NCBI RefSeq assembly: GCF_003074135.1
Contig: NZ_PPDK01000001.1
Coordinates: 496,001 to 560,000 of the forward strand
Direction of reading: 5' to 3'
DNA from: Euzebya tangerina
GTDB taxonomy: Bacteria > Actinomycetota > Nitriliruptoria > Euzebyales > Euzebyaceae
DNA length: 64,000 nucleotides
Below are positions 34,290-42,258 of this stretch, one piece after another. The position numbers and the translations under genes are program-made. A model generated the notes under the pieces. The model saw only the letters and a program-made list of their open reading frames with translations. It did no database searches and had not been told where the DNA came from. How positions within the stretch are numbered: the stretch's first letter is position 1; each line of letters starts with the position of its first letter.

Positions 34290-34658
34290 GTGACCGACAG
34301 CCTCCATTCGACGACCGTGGAGTATCTGTGGGCCGCCGAGTACCGCCTGATCGTCCCCGGCGAGCACGAACTGGAGGCCCTGGTAGACCTGATCGCCCCA
34401 GACTTCCACGAGATCGGGGCGAGCGGTCGGCGGCTCACCCGCGACGACGCCGTGGCTGCGATCACCAGCCGGGTCGGCAGCATGTCCGGCCAGGACTCGG
34501 TGATCCTGACCCGGATTCTCGCCATGGCCGTGTCGAGCAACGCGATACTGCTGACCTACGACTTGATGACGCCGGAGCGGTCGACTCGTCGAACCAGCAT
34601 GTGGGATCGGGCTGAGGGCCCGTGGCGCATGCGGTTCCACCAGGGGACGGTGTCCTGA
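34290..34658 (+). CDS. NTF2-like (DUF4440/SnoaL-type) protein
   Basis: A 122-residue protein with a GTG start. AEYRLIVPGEHELEALVDLIAPDFHEIGASG, followed by later strands ILLTYDLMT and WRMRFHQGT, fits the cone-shaped NTF2-like fold of DUF4440. Such proteins serve as small isomerases, cyclases or binding domains; none can be assigned. Confidence 0.65.
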   Translation: MTDSLHSTTVEYLWAAEYRLIVPGEHELEALVDLIAPDFHEIGASGRRLTRDDAVAAITSRVGSMSGQDSVILTRILAMAVSSNAILLTYDLMTPERSTRRTSMWDRAEGPWRMRFHQGTVS

Positions 34659-34680
34659 CTCGGTCCCGCTGGTGGATGTC

Positions 34681-34860
34681 TCATGGCTGATGGTCGGTTG
34701 GTTGGGCGGCCGGACGCGTTGGTGCGTCGGTGGGGTACAGCCCCGCCGCGAAGCCGTAGACCTGATCCCCTTCCCGGGGGATCTGTGAGAAGCGACGAGC
34801 GAGTACCTGCACCCCTGCCCAGAACTCCCTCGCCGCGTCAGCCGGGATTCGAGCACGCAC
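34681..34860 (-). CDS. Possible small protein or gene remnant
   Basis: On the minus strand, between the NTF2-like gene and the dienelactone hydrolase gene, a frame ending at 34681 reads like protein (AAREFWAGVQVLARRF, EGDQVYGFAAGLYP) and has high GC at third positions. The only plausible in-frame start is GTG at 34860, and it lacks a clear ribosome site. The frame stays open upstream to about 34887. It may be a short gene of about 59 codons, or what is left of one. Confidence 0.3.
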   Translation of the reverse strand: MRARIPADAAREFWAGVQVLARRFSQIPREGDQVYGFAAGLYPTDAPTRPAAQPTDHQP

Positions 34861-34889
34861 CAGCGTGCATCGAAGCTCGTCGTTGACAT

Positions 34890-35480
34890 GTGCTGTTCCA
34901 TCACGTCCTCGGTCTGACGGATGGCGTGCGCGGGTTCGCTTCCCGGCTGTCAGCTCAGGGCCATGAGGTGCACACCCCTGATCTGTACGAGGGCCGACTG
35001 GCGACGTCCTTCGAGGAAGGCTTTGCCATCAAGAACGATCTTGGTGCCGAGCACCTGCAGACGCTCGCCGAGGAGGCTCTGGACGAGGCGAGCACAGACG
35101 CCGACTCCCTCGTTCTGGCCGGGATCTCGCTCGGGGTCACTCACGCACAACGCCTGGCGCAGACCAGAGCCGGCATCCACGGCGCCCTGCTCTACGCCGC
35201 GTGCCTGCCGATCTCCGGCGAGTGGGCCGTCGGGCCCTGGCCTGAGACCGTCCGGGTCCAGGTCCACGGGATGGACGACGACGAGTTCTTCGCCCACGAG
35301 GGCGACATCGATGCGGCGAGAGAGCTGGTGGCGGCCGCCGGCCCCGAGTTGGCTGAGCTGTTCACCTACCCCGGGGACGGCCACCTCTTCATGGACTCCT
35401 CGCTGCCGTCCTACGACTCCACGGCGACCGACGCCGTGCTGCGTCGCTCACTCGATCTGCTGGACGCCGTCTCGACGTAA
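34890..35480 (+). CDS. Dienelactone hydrolase family protein, short at the N-terminus
   Basis: A 196-residue alpha/beta hydrolase. FHHVLGLTDGVRGFA, HTPDLYEG, the elbow GISLGVTHAQ with a serine rather than the cysteine of classic dienelactone hydrolases, DD(E) near residue 130 and the histidine in GDGHLF are visible. A TGA lies just upstream in frame (34884), so translation must start at the GTG at 34890. That leaves the first beta strand a few residues shorter than usual. Confidence 0.72.
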   Translation: MLFHHVLGLTDGVRGFASRLSAQGHEVHTPDLYEGRLATSFEEGFAIKNDLGAEHLQTLAEEALDEASTDADSLVLAGISLGVTHAQRLAQTRAGIHGALLYAACLPISGEWAVGPWPETVRVQVHGMDDDEFFAHEGDIDAARELVAAAGPELAELFTYPGDGHLFMDSSLPSYDSTATDAVLRRSLDLLDAVST

Positions 35481-35538
35481 AGTCCGATGGACGCTGATGA
35501 TCGTGAGCCGTGGTTCTTGACCGTTACGATCCTGGTTG

Positions 35539-35949
35539 ATGACGCCAACGGATGAGCCACGCGAGGCACTGCGGCGACTCCTCGATGCCGAACGGTCGGG
35601 CAGCCTCGACGCCTTGGCCCACCGACATGATCTCAACCTGATCGTTGCGTTCGGCAGCGCCCTCCGTGAGGGACCGGCGGCCGACCTCGACCTCGCTGTC
35701 GGGCACGGCGGCACCATGAACGTGCTGGCGCTGCTCGAGGACCTGTACCAGCTGACGGGAAGTGAGAAGATCGATGTGCTGGACCTGAACCGTGCGGGCA
35801 CGGTTCCACGCTCGGAAGCGCTGGGCCCCGGCCGACTGATCTGGGAGCGCGACGTCGGAGCCTTTGCCGAGGCACAGATGGTGACCTTGGCCATGCTGTG
35901 GGACACCCAGTGGCTCAGAGACCTCGAGCTGGAGCAGTTGGCCCAGTGA
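35539..35949 (+). CDS. mntA: MntA-type nucleotidyltransferase antitoxin
   Basis: A 136-residue minimal nucleotidyltransferase. The metal-binding motif is seen in FGSALREGPAADLDLAV (GSx9DxD) with a further Asp in KIDVLDLN. MntA antitoxins AMPylate their HepT toxin partner to neutralise it. The ATG at 35539 is preferred over the TTG three bases upstream. The stop overlaps the GTG of the hepT gene. The pair stands alone. Confidence 0.82.
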   Translation: MTPTDEPREALRRLLDAERSGSLDALAHRHDLNLIVAFGSALREGPAADLDLAVGHGGTMNVLALLEDLYQLTGSEKIDVLDLNRAGTVPRSEALGPGRLIWERDVGAFAEAQMVTLAMLWDTQWLRDLELEQLAQ

Positions 35950-36386
35950 GTCCAGGTCCGCTCCGTCCGCACGCCATCCAGCGTCGCCTGACAGAGATGC
36001 GGCAACTCCTCGATGTCCTCCGCCGTCATCAATCCGTCACGGGCGAGCAGTTGCGAACAGACATCGAACGGCGACTCGCGGTGGAACGAGCCTTGCAGCA
36101 GCTCGTCGACCTAGCGGTGAAGATCAACGCCCATGCGGTGACCAGTCACGGGATGACCACTCCAGCGGACTATCACCAGTCGTTCGCCGCTGCCGCGGAT
36201 CTTGAGATGATCGCTCGGCCCTTGGCGGATCAACTCGCGCCATCGACCGGCCTTCGGAACCGTCTCGTGCACGAGTATGACGACCTGGATCTCGACATCG
36301 TCGCCCACGCCATCGCAGGCGCGGTCAGCCAGTACGACGAGTACTGCCGACAGGTCGCGCGATGGCTGCGCGACCAGGCCGACTGA
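35946..36386 (+). CDS. hepT: HepT-like toxin (DUF86 RNase)
   Basis: A 146-residue HEPN-domain protein. The catalytic motif Rx4HxY is present as RNRLVHEYDD near residue 105, and the upstream helices ERRLAVERALQQLVDLAVKIN fit the family. HepT toxins cleave RNA until they are AMPylated by MntA. The GTG at 35946 overlaps the mntA stop. Confidence 0.82.
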   Translation: MSPGPLRPHAIQRRLTEMRQLLDVLRRHQSVTGEQLRTDIERRLAVERALQQLVDLAVKINAHAVTSHGMTTPADYHQSFAAAADLEMIARPLADQLAPSTGLRNRLVHEYDDLDLDIVAHAIAGAVSQYDEYCRQVARWLRDQAD

Positions 36387-36395
36387 GCAGCGAGC

Positions 36396-37574
36396 TCAGG
36401 TCAGGCGCTCGAGGTGGTCGAAGGCAGCCACCTTCAGGTCCTCCACCGCCTGTTTGGTGGCCCGTTGGACCAACTCCAGGCGGTTCGACGAGAGCTGAGC
36501 TTGACCCTCGAAGAACTCGTGCGGGCTCCGCGTACCCGTCTCCTCCTCCACATGTCGGAGGTAGGTGAAGGGGAGCTCGTAGGGGACGTCTTGGCCGGTC
36601 AGCTCCGCGAAGTAGATCGTCCACGCGCGCGGAACCACGGTGACGATCTGGTAGCCCCCGCCACCCATGGCCACCCAGCGACCTGCCGTGTGCTCGTGCG
36701 CCAGTTCGTGCAGCCGCTTGGCCAGGGCTTGATAGTCATCGGTGGTCAGGGCGAGATGGGCCAGGGGGTCGGTCATGTGGGTGTCGCAGCCCAACTGGGT
36801 CACCAGCACATCCGGGTCGAAGGCGCTCAGGGCGTCCGGGACCACCTGGTCGAAGGCGCTGAGGTACACCGAGCCCACCGTGGCGATGGGCAAGGGCACG
36901 TTGAGTGAGGTGCCACGGGCATCACCCGTGCCGATCTCGTTGGGGAAGCCCGTGCCCGGGAAGAGGGTCCGACCCGACTCGTGGAGTGAGATGGTCAGCA
37001 CCCGCGGGTCGTCGTAAAAGAAGGTCTGGACACCATCCCCGTGGTGGGTGTCCACGTCCACGTAGGCAACGCGATCCGCCCCATGGTCGAGCAGCCAGCG
37101 GATGGCGGCCGCGGGGTCGTCGTAGACGCAGAAACCGGCGGCCCGGTCTGGCATGGCGTGGTGAAGGCCACCAGCCGGGTTGAAGGCGTGGTCGACGGTT
37201 CCCTCCCACACGGCACGGGCTGCAGCCACCGAGGCACCGCAGACCTCCATGGACACATCGTGCATCCCGGCGAAGACCGGCGTGTCACCGGGGCCGAGCC
37301 CGTACCGCATGTTCCCTCGTGGGTTCGGGTTGGCGGAGAGCTGCCGCACGACCTCCACGTACTCCGCGTCGTGGAGCTGCAGCAGTTGGTCCACCGTGAA
37401 GGGGTCACGCTCCAGCGTCACCACCCCCGGCCCCCGGTCCAGGCCGCACTCACGGATCAGCTCGATGGTCAGCTGCACCCGGATCGGTTTCAGCGGATGG
37501 TCGGGCCCGAAGTCGTACTTCAGCTCCTCGTCGTTCCAGATGAGTGCCGTGGCTCCGTGCGACGGGGCGGTCAT
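36396..37574 (-). CDS. Acetoin utilization protein AcuC / class I-like histone deacetylase
   Basis: A 392-residue deacetylase. LKYDFGPDHPLKPIRV at the start, the catalytic His in GGLHHAMP, zinc ligands in DVDTHHGDG and GCDTHMTDP, and the late MGGGGYQ are all in place. In Bacillus AcuC deacetylates acetyl-CoA synthetase; in other bacteria the substrate is often unknown. It converges with the HepT gene (9-bp gap) and is divergent from the ComB-like gene. Confidence 0.88.
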   Translation of the reverse strand: MTAPSHGATALIWNDEELKYDFGPDHPLKPIRVQLTIELIRECGLDRGPGVVTLERDPFTVDQLLQLHDAEYVEVVRQLSANPNPRGNMRYGLGPGDTPVFAGMHDVSMEVCGASVAAARAVWEGTVDHAFNPAGGLHHAMPDRAAGFCVYDDPAAAIRWLLDHGADRVAYVDVDTHHGDGVQTFFYDDPRVLTISLHESGRTLFPGTGFPNEIGTGDARGTSLNVPLPIATVGSVYLSAFDQVVPDALSAFDPDVLVTQLGCDTHMTDPLAHLALTTDDYQALAKRLHELAHEHTAGRWVAMGGGGYQIVTVVPRAWTIYFAELTGQDVPYELPFTYLRHVEEETGTRSPHEFFEGQAQLSSNRLELVQRATKQAVEDLKVAAFDHLERLT

Positions 37575-37604
37575 CGCTCAACCCTATCCCCGACGGATGT
37601 CACC

Positions 37605-38333
37605 ATGTGGGCCGTGACGACGAGACCGACCATCCGCACCTGCACGCTGCTCGACGTGGACCAGCACAGCGGAACGGTGGTGGTCGTGGATGTCTTGCGC
37701 GCCTTCACGACGGCTGCAGTGGCGCTTGCCGGTGGGGTTGAGCGGTACGAGGTGGTGTCGACGGTGGAGGAGGCCCACGCGAGAAGGGCCGCCGACCCGT
37801 CGGTTCTCCTGCTGGGCGAGGTGGACGCGGTCAAGGTGCCGGACTTCGACTTCGGCAACTCGCCCTGGGAGCTCGCGCAGGAGGACGTCACCGGCAGGAC
37901 ACTGGTCCACCGGTCCTCCTCGGGGACGCAGGGTGTCGTGCGCAGCGTCGGCGCCCATCGGATCCTGACGGCCAGCTTTGCCGTGGCCGGTGCGACAGCT
38001 CGAGCTCTGGCGACGGAGGTGGCGGCGGCCGCATCGATCACGTTCTGCCTCACCGGGGTCAGGGAGAACGTCGACGGAGACGAGGACCGAGCCTGCGCCG
38101 AGTACATCACGAGTCTGCTGAACAGCGATGCCGTCGTCGATCCCATGCCGTACCTCGCACGGGTGGGGATGGCGAGTGCGGCCGATAAGTTCCGCGCCGG
38201 GAACCCGGACCTGTTCCCTCCGGCGGACCTGCCGTTCGTGCAGGTCGTGGATCGATACTCCTTCGCCATGGAAGTCCGTCGCGTGCACACGGAGCGGGGG
38301 ACCGCACATACCCTCCACCGTCTGACCGTCTGA
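37605..38333 (+). CDS. 2-phosphosulfolactate phosphatase family protein (ComB-like)
   Basis: A 242-residue ComB-family protein (PF04029). VVVVDVLRAFTTAAVALAGG, LLLGEVDAVKVPDFDFGNSP, RSSSGTQGV and EDRACAEYI are typical. ComB dephosphorylates phosphosulfolactate on the way to coenzyme M in archaea; in actinobacteria without that pathway the substrate is unknown. The ATG at 37605 is used; a GTG at 37614 is possible. Confidence 0.85.
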   Translation: MWAVTTRPTIRTCTLLDVDQHSGTVVVVDVLRAFTTAAVALAGGVERYEVVSTVEEAHARRAADPSVLLLGEVDAVKVPDFDFGNSPWELAQEDVTGRTLVHRSSSGTQGVVRSVGAHRILTASFAVAGATARALATEVAAAASITFCLTGVRENVDGDEDRACAEYITSLLNSDAVVDPMPYLARVGMASAADKFRAGNPDLFPPADLPFVQVVDRYSFAMEVRRVHTERGTAHTLHRLTV

Positions 38334-38361
38334 CCCGCTCTCCCACGACCCTGGAGGCCCC

Positions 38362-38826
38362 ATGGAGATCGCCACCAACACCACCGTCGACCGCGAGCGC
38401 CTGGAGGAGTTCCTGGCTGACAAGCGCAAGTTCGCGCTCATCACCACCCGGTCCGACGGGCGCCCCCAGATCTCCCCCGTCACCGGCGTGGTCAACGAGG
38501 CCGGGGAGTTGCTGGTCGCCTCCTACCCGACTCGAGCCAAGACCAAGAACCTGGCCCGCAACCCCGACTGCTCCGCGCTGGTGCTGAGCCAGGACTTCAA
38601 CGGTCCCTGGGTGCAACTCTACGGGACCGGCCGGGTGGTCAGCGGCGAGGAGGGGGTCGAGGCGCTCGTGGACTACTACCGCTGTGCCGCCGGTCATCAC
38701 GACGACTGGGACGAGTACCGGCAGGCCATGCGGGACCGGGACAAGGTGTGCCTGGCGATGACGATCACCGACTGGGGCCCGATCGCCACCGGCGGTGTCC
38801 CGCCAGAGTTCGCCGAGTCGCAGTAG
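38362..38826 (+). CDS. PPOX-class flavin/F420-binding oxidoreductase
   Basis: A 154-residue split-barrel protein. FALITTRSDGRPQISPV, VASYPTRAKTKNLARNPDCSALVLS and WVQLYGTGRVV match the PPOX class F420-dependent family common in actinobacteria. It would use F420 or FMN to reduce an unknown substrate. It lies 28 bp after the ComB-like gene and may be co-transcribed. Confidence 0.82.
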   Translation: MEIATNTTVDRERLEEFLADKRKFALITTRSDGRPQISPVTGVVNEAGELLVASYPTRAKTKNLARNPDCSALVLSQDFNGPWVQLYGTGRVVSGEEGVEALVDYYRCAAGHHDDWDEYRQAMRDRDKVCLAMTITDWGPIATGGVPPEFAESQ

Positions 38827-38840
38827 CGGACGAACCCGGC

Positions 38841-38972
38841 CCCCACGAGGCCAGGTTCCCCGCTACGAGGTCAGGTTCCCCACCACGAGGCCAGGTTCCC
38901 CACGACGAGGCCAGGTTCCCCACGACGAGGCCAGGTTCCCCACCACGAGGCCAGGTTCCCCACCACGAGGCC
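38841..38972. repeat. 20-bp tandem repeat, about 6.5 copies
   Basis: Six full units and a partial one start at 38841, 38861, 38881, 38901, 38921, 38941 and 38961. The unit is CACSACGAGGYCAGGTTCCC; most differences fall in the first four bases. The period of 20 does not keep a reading frame, and the repeats start 15 bp after the PPOX stop, so this is non-coding. No spacers occur between units, so it is not a CRISPR array. Confidence 0.9.
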
Positions 38973-38994
38973 TAGGGCCCCGGAAACGACGAAC

Positions 38995-39012
38995 GGCACC
39001 CCCGGGGGTGCC
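38995..39012. terminator. Terminator-like palindrome between convergent genes
   Basis: GGCACCCCC and GGGGGTGCC form a perfect 9-bp palindrome right after the tandem repeats and 31 bp before the stop of the 39044 gene. The stem is strong but there is no T-run on the plus strand. Confidence 0.5.
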
Positions 39013-39043
39013 GCCAGACGTAGCTGCTCTCTAGGAGGATCGC

Positions 39044-39340
39044 CTACGCCGTCGAGGCCATCCGGTCGCCCATCATGTCGGGGAGATCGAAGGCCAGGTC
39101 GGCGAGGTGACCGACGCAGCAGCGGTGGCCGTCCAGGTGACCGGGCATGTCCGCTTCAACGGCGGCACGCAGGGCGGTCACGCGGGTCGTGGCGTCCTCC
39201 GCGAGCAGCGACACCGGGTCGACCCCTGCCAGCGCGGTCGCAACGGTCTTGCGGCAGCAGCCGAACACGGGAGCACCGTCCCGCCACGCGTTCTCGAACT
39301 CGGCCAGCAACTCATCACGAACTGGCGCGTTGATGGTCAT
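39044..39340 (-). CDS. Small cysteine/histidine-containing hypothetical protein
   Basis: A 98-residue protein I do not recognise. It has two paired-cysteine sites, GCCRKT near residue 28 and HRCCVGHL near residue 72, with histidines close by, which suggests metal or Fe-S binding. A perfect inverted repeat (GTACGG-TAC-CCGTAC, 39372-39386) lies upstream of its start. It is convergent with the PPOX gene and separated from it by the tandem repeats and a terminator. Confidence 0.6.
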   Translation of the reverse strand: MTINAPVRDELLAEFENAWRDGAPVFGCCRKTVATALAGVDPVSLLAEDATTRVTALRAAVEADMPGHLDGHRCCVGHLADLAFDLPDMMGDRMASTA

Positions 39341-39371
39341 GGGGTCTCCTGTCCAGGGGCGTCTTCGTTAC

Positions 39372-39386
39372 GTACGGTACCCGTAC
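39372..39386. promoter_or_regulatory. Operator-like inverted repeat upstream of the Cys-rich gene
   Basis: GTACGG-TAC-CCGTAC has perfect 6-bp arms and lies 32 bp before the minus-strand start at 39340. No regulator gene adjoins it. Confidence 0.4.
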
Positions 39387-39482
39387 AACACCCTTGGACA
39401 ACGCTTCGTTCCCAATACGACATGGTTGCCCTGGACCAACTGTCGCGAGTGCGCACTTCCCGAGGGTCCACCAGCCGGACGA

Positions 39483-40316
39483 TCACCGACCGAGTTCGAC
39501 GGAGCGGTTCTTGGCGGCCTCTATGGCGTTGAGGAAGGCGGCACGGACGCGCTGCTCCTCCAACACCCGCACGGCCGCGATCGTGGTCCCGCCGGGCGAG
39601 GTGACCGACTCGCGCAACTCCACCGGGTGGCGGCCGGTGTCGCGCAACATCAGTGCGCTCCCCATCATCGTCTGGATGATCAGTTCGGTCGCGACGTCCC
39701 GCGGCAGCCCCAGCAGGATGCCGGCGTCGATCATGGCCTCCGCCAGGAGGAAGAAGTAGGCGGGGCCCGAGCCGGACAGCGCGGTGACGGCGTCGAGGTC
39801 ACCCTCGGCCAGGCGGACGACCCGGCCGACCTGCCGGAGGAAGTCCTCGGCCAGGCCCAGGTCCTTCTCGCTGGCGTGGGTGCCGGCCGCGATGGCACTC
39901 ATGGCCTCATCGACCAGCACCGGGACGTTGGTCATGACCCGGACGACGGGAACCTCACCCAGCGCCTCCTCGAAGCGAGTGGTTGGCACACCGGCCACGA
40001 CGGAGATCACCGGCTCACCGGGATGGATGCGCCCCGCGACCTGCCACAGCAACGTGTCCAGGCTCTGCGGTTTGACAGCCACCACGACGATGTCGGCCCA
40101 GTCGGCGACCTCGGCGGAGTCCGTTGAAACCGCGATGTTGTGCCGCTCCGAGAGCTCGGCCGCCTTGGCCTCGTGTCGCACGGTGGCACGGATCTGGTCG
40201 GGCTCTGCCGCCCCACTTCGCAGCAGACCGGACAGCAGCGCCTCACCCAGCCGACCGGCACCCAGGATGCCGATCTTGCCCTCGATGCCGGTTGATGCTG
40301 ATTCGTGTGCGGTCAT
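39483..40316 (-). CDS. proC: Pyrroline-5-carboxylate reductase
   Basis: A 277-residue reductase for the last step of proline synthesis. GILGAGRLGEALLSGLL binds NADPH, VVVAVKPQ and MTNVPVLV follow, and the signature SGSGPAYFFLLAEAMIDAG with SPGGTTIAA is complete. The start at 40316 (MTAHESASTG) is chosen because the upstream frame lies over the next gene. It follows mshA and a YbjN-type gene in the same direction, an order recalled from Mycobacterium, where these genes are also near each other. Confidence 0.95.
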   Translation of the reverse strand: MTAHESASTGIEGKIGILGAGRLGEALLSGLLRSGAAEPDQIRATVRHEAKAAELSERHNIAVSTDSAEVADWADIVVVAVKPQSLDTLLWQVAGRIHPGEPVISVVAGVPTTRFEEALGEVPVVRVMTNVPVLVDEAMSAIAAGTHASEKDLGLAEDFLRQVGRVVRLAEGDLDAVTALSGSGPAYFFLLAEAMIDAGILLGLPRDVATELIIQTMMGSALMLRDTGRHPVELRESVTSPGGTTIAAVRVLEEQRVRAAFLNAIEAAKNRSVELGR

Positions 40317-40333
40317 AGCTGTCGGCCTCCCGG

Positions 40334-40807
40334 TCAGGTGATGGGGTTGCGGCCCAGACCGACCTTCTCGCGCCAGGACTGCTCGCGCTCGATGTAGCTG
40401 GCGAAGCCCAGGCGAAGCGCCGCATTGTAGGACTCGTCGGCGGTGGCCAGAAGCGCTCCCGCCAGCCGATCGATCTCCTGCACACTGACCGCAGGGAGCG
40501 GGAGGACGCCGACCAGCATCACATCGCCGCTGTCGTACACGCAGAACCGCAGGATGTAGGTGCGCTGGTTCCGCTTCAGCAGCGACTCGTACAGCGCTTC
40601 GGCGTTCTCGTCCGGAGCTCGCATGAAGTGCGACTCGACGATGAGGGTGTGGTCCCCGACGGAGAGATACATGGGGATCGTTCGCTTGTTCCGGCCTTCC
40701 AGCACGGTGAACCAGCCGTCCTGACCAGCCCGCTCGACCTCGAGCCCGGGTTGGTCGGCAAACCACTCGACGATCGCCGCCCGTGCCGCGGCAGCTGGAT
40801 CGCTCAC
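40334..40807 (-). CDS. YbjN-domain protein
   Basis: A 157-residue protein of the YbjN family (PF10722). GWFTVLEGRNKRTIPMYLSVGDHTLIVESHF, YESLLKRN and YILRFCVYDSGDVMLVG are typical. YbjN-type folds resemble type III secretion chaperones; the role here is unknown. The GTG at 40807 overlaps the mshA stop (GTGA); a second GTG lies six bases upstream. In Mycobacterium tuberculosis the gene after mshA (Rv0487) is of this kind, as I recall. Confidence 0.8.
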   Translation of the reverse strand: MSDPAAAARAAIVEWFADQPGLEVERAGQDGWFTVLEGRNKRTIPMYLSVGDHTLIVESHFMRAPDENAEALYESLLKRNQRTYILRFCVYDSGDVMLVGVLPLPAVSVQEIDRLAGALLATADESYNAALRLGFASYIEREQSWREKVGLGRNPIT

Positions 40808-42108
40808 GCGCACTCACCCGCTGGCATCTGGTGCCGTGTGGTGTGCCGCTGGTGGAGGTGTTCGTACACCGCGATCGTCTTGTCCACGGTGGCATCCCAA
40901 CTGAAGGCCTGGGCCCGTCGAACACCTGCCGCTCCCGCCTCGGCAGCGAAGTCGGGCTCCATGAGGTATCGGCGGACCGCGGCGGCGAACTTGTCGGGAT
41001 GGTGGTCGGCGACCAGCGTCCCGCCCCCCGGCGCGCCGTCGATGTGCCCGAGGACATGCCGCAGCCCTCCGACGTCGGTGGCGACCACGGGGGTCCCGCA
41101 GGCCTGGGCTTCGAGGGCCACCAGCCCGAACGACTCGCTGTGGCTCGGCATCAACACAACATCGGCAGCGCGGTACAGCGCGGCCAACTCCTCGTGCGCG
41201 CGTGGCGTCAGGAAGGCGATGTTGTCGACCACACCCAACTGCTCGGCCAGGCTGAGCAGGGCCGGTGGATCCACGACTCCCAGGCCATTGCCGCTCGGGC
41301 CACCGACCATGACCAGGCGCACCGGCGGCTCGCCAGGCAGCGCGTCGCGGGTCAGCGCGGCCAGTGTCTCGACCGCGGTGTCGGGCGCCTTGAGTGGCTG
41401 CAGCCTCCCGACGAAGAGGACCACCTTTGCCTCACCGGTTGGGTTGAGCAGGTCGGCGGTCCAGCCCCGGTCGGCCTGACCGTTGAACACCGTCGTGTCG
41501 ACGCCGGGCTCGACGACGTGGACCCGTCGCGCGTTCATCTCGCTGCGCAGGAACGCACTCTCCTGCGGGGTCGGCGCGATGATCGCGTCGGCGTCGTAGG
41601 CGATGCGGCTCTCGGCGGCCAGGCGGAGGGCCGGTTCGGGACGATCGCCGGGAGCCAACGTCGCGTTCTTCTGTCGACCCAACGTGTGGAACGTCTGGAC
41701 CAGGGGCGTCCCGAGCTTGCGGCGGGCGCGGGCACCGACCCACCCGCTCATCCAGTAGTGGCCGTGGAAGATCTGCGCCTCACGCGCCACCGGGTGCGCT
41801 GCCAGCCCCAGGTAGAAGGCGCAGAGGTGCGAGGCCAGCTCGGTCTTGTCGGCGTCCAGTGGGCCGGCTTCGATGTGATGCACGTCGATGGTCCCGCGGG
41901 CTGCGGGGACCTGGATCCGGACGGTCTCCGGGACGTCGGCCGATGGGCGACGTGTGAACACGTCGACGTGCAGGCCGCGCGCGACCAGACCTCTGGCGAC
42001 GTTGTCGACGTACACGTTGAGGCCTCCGGCATCTCCTGTTCCTGCCTGCGCCAAGGGCGAGGTGTGGACTGCGATCAGTCCGACACGGCGGAGAGGGGAG
42101 GCTGCCAT
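40804..42108 (-). CDS. mshA: D-inositol-3-phosphate glycosyltransferase
   Basis: A 434-residue GT4 glycosyltransferase. It joins GlcNAc from UDP-GlcNAc to inositol-3-phosphate, the first step of mycothiol synthesis. TSPLAQAGTGDAGGLNVYV, HGHYWMSGW, QTFHTLGRQKN, VEPGVDTTVF and SHSESFGLVALEAQACGTPVVAT identify MshA rather than a generic GT4. It indicates that the organism makes mycothiol. It is followed by the coupled YbjN gene and then proC. Confidence 0.93.
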   Translation of the reverse strand: MAASPLRRVGLIAVHTSPLAQAGTGDAGGLNVYVDNVARGLVARGLHVDVFTRRPSADVPETVRIQVPAARGTIDVHHIEAGPLDADKTELASHLCAFYLGLAAHPVAREAQIFHGHYWMSGWVGARARRKLGTPLVQTFHTLGRQKNATLAPGDRPEPALRLAAESRIAYDADAIIAPTPQESAFLRSEMNARRVHVVEPGVDTTVFNGQADRGWTADLLNPTGEAKVVLFVGRLQPLKAPDTAVETLAALTRDALPGEPPVRLVMVGGPSGNGLGVVDPPALLSLAEQLGVVDNIAFLTPRAHEELAALYRAADVVLMPSHSESFGLVALEAQACGTPVVATDVGGLRHVLGHIDGAPGGGTLVADHHPDKFAAAVRRYLMEPDFAAEAGAAGVRRAQAFSWDATVDKTIAVYEHLHQRHTTRHQMPAGECA

Positions 42109-42150
42109 CTGGATCAGACGAAGCGTAGCGGGCAGCGGGATGCGGACATG

Positions 42151-42202
42151 GCACAGCCCCGATCGCCGGGGGTTGTCGAGCCGGGAACGATCGGGGCTGT
42201 GC
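42151..42202 (-). terminator. Terminator hairpin after the HbhA-like gene
   Basis: A perfect 15-bp stem pairs 42151-42165 (starting GCACAGCCCC) with 42188-42202. It lies between the HbhA-like gene and the mshA start, 57 bp past the HbhA-like stop, and would insulate mshA. Confidence 0.6.
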
Positions 42203-42258
42203 GCTGGTGCGCGGCCGGCTCTCGCCGTGCGCTATCTGGGGAAGTGGTGGTGAGAGAA

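Noticed and set aside
34800-34870. Possible tRNA because of GGGATTCGAGC
   Set aside because: No acceptor or anticodon stem could be built around it.
38841-38972. CRISPR array
   Set aside because: Units are contiguous 20-bp copies with no unique spacers and no cas genes nearby.
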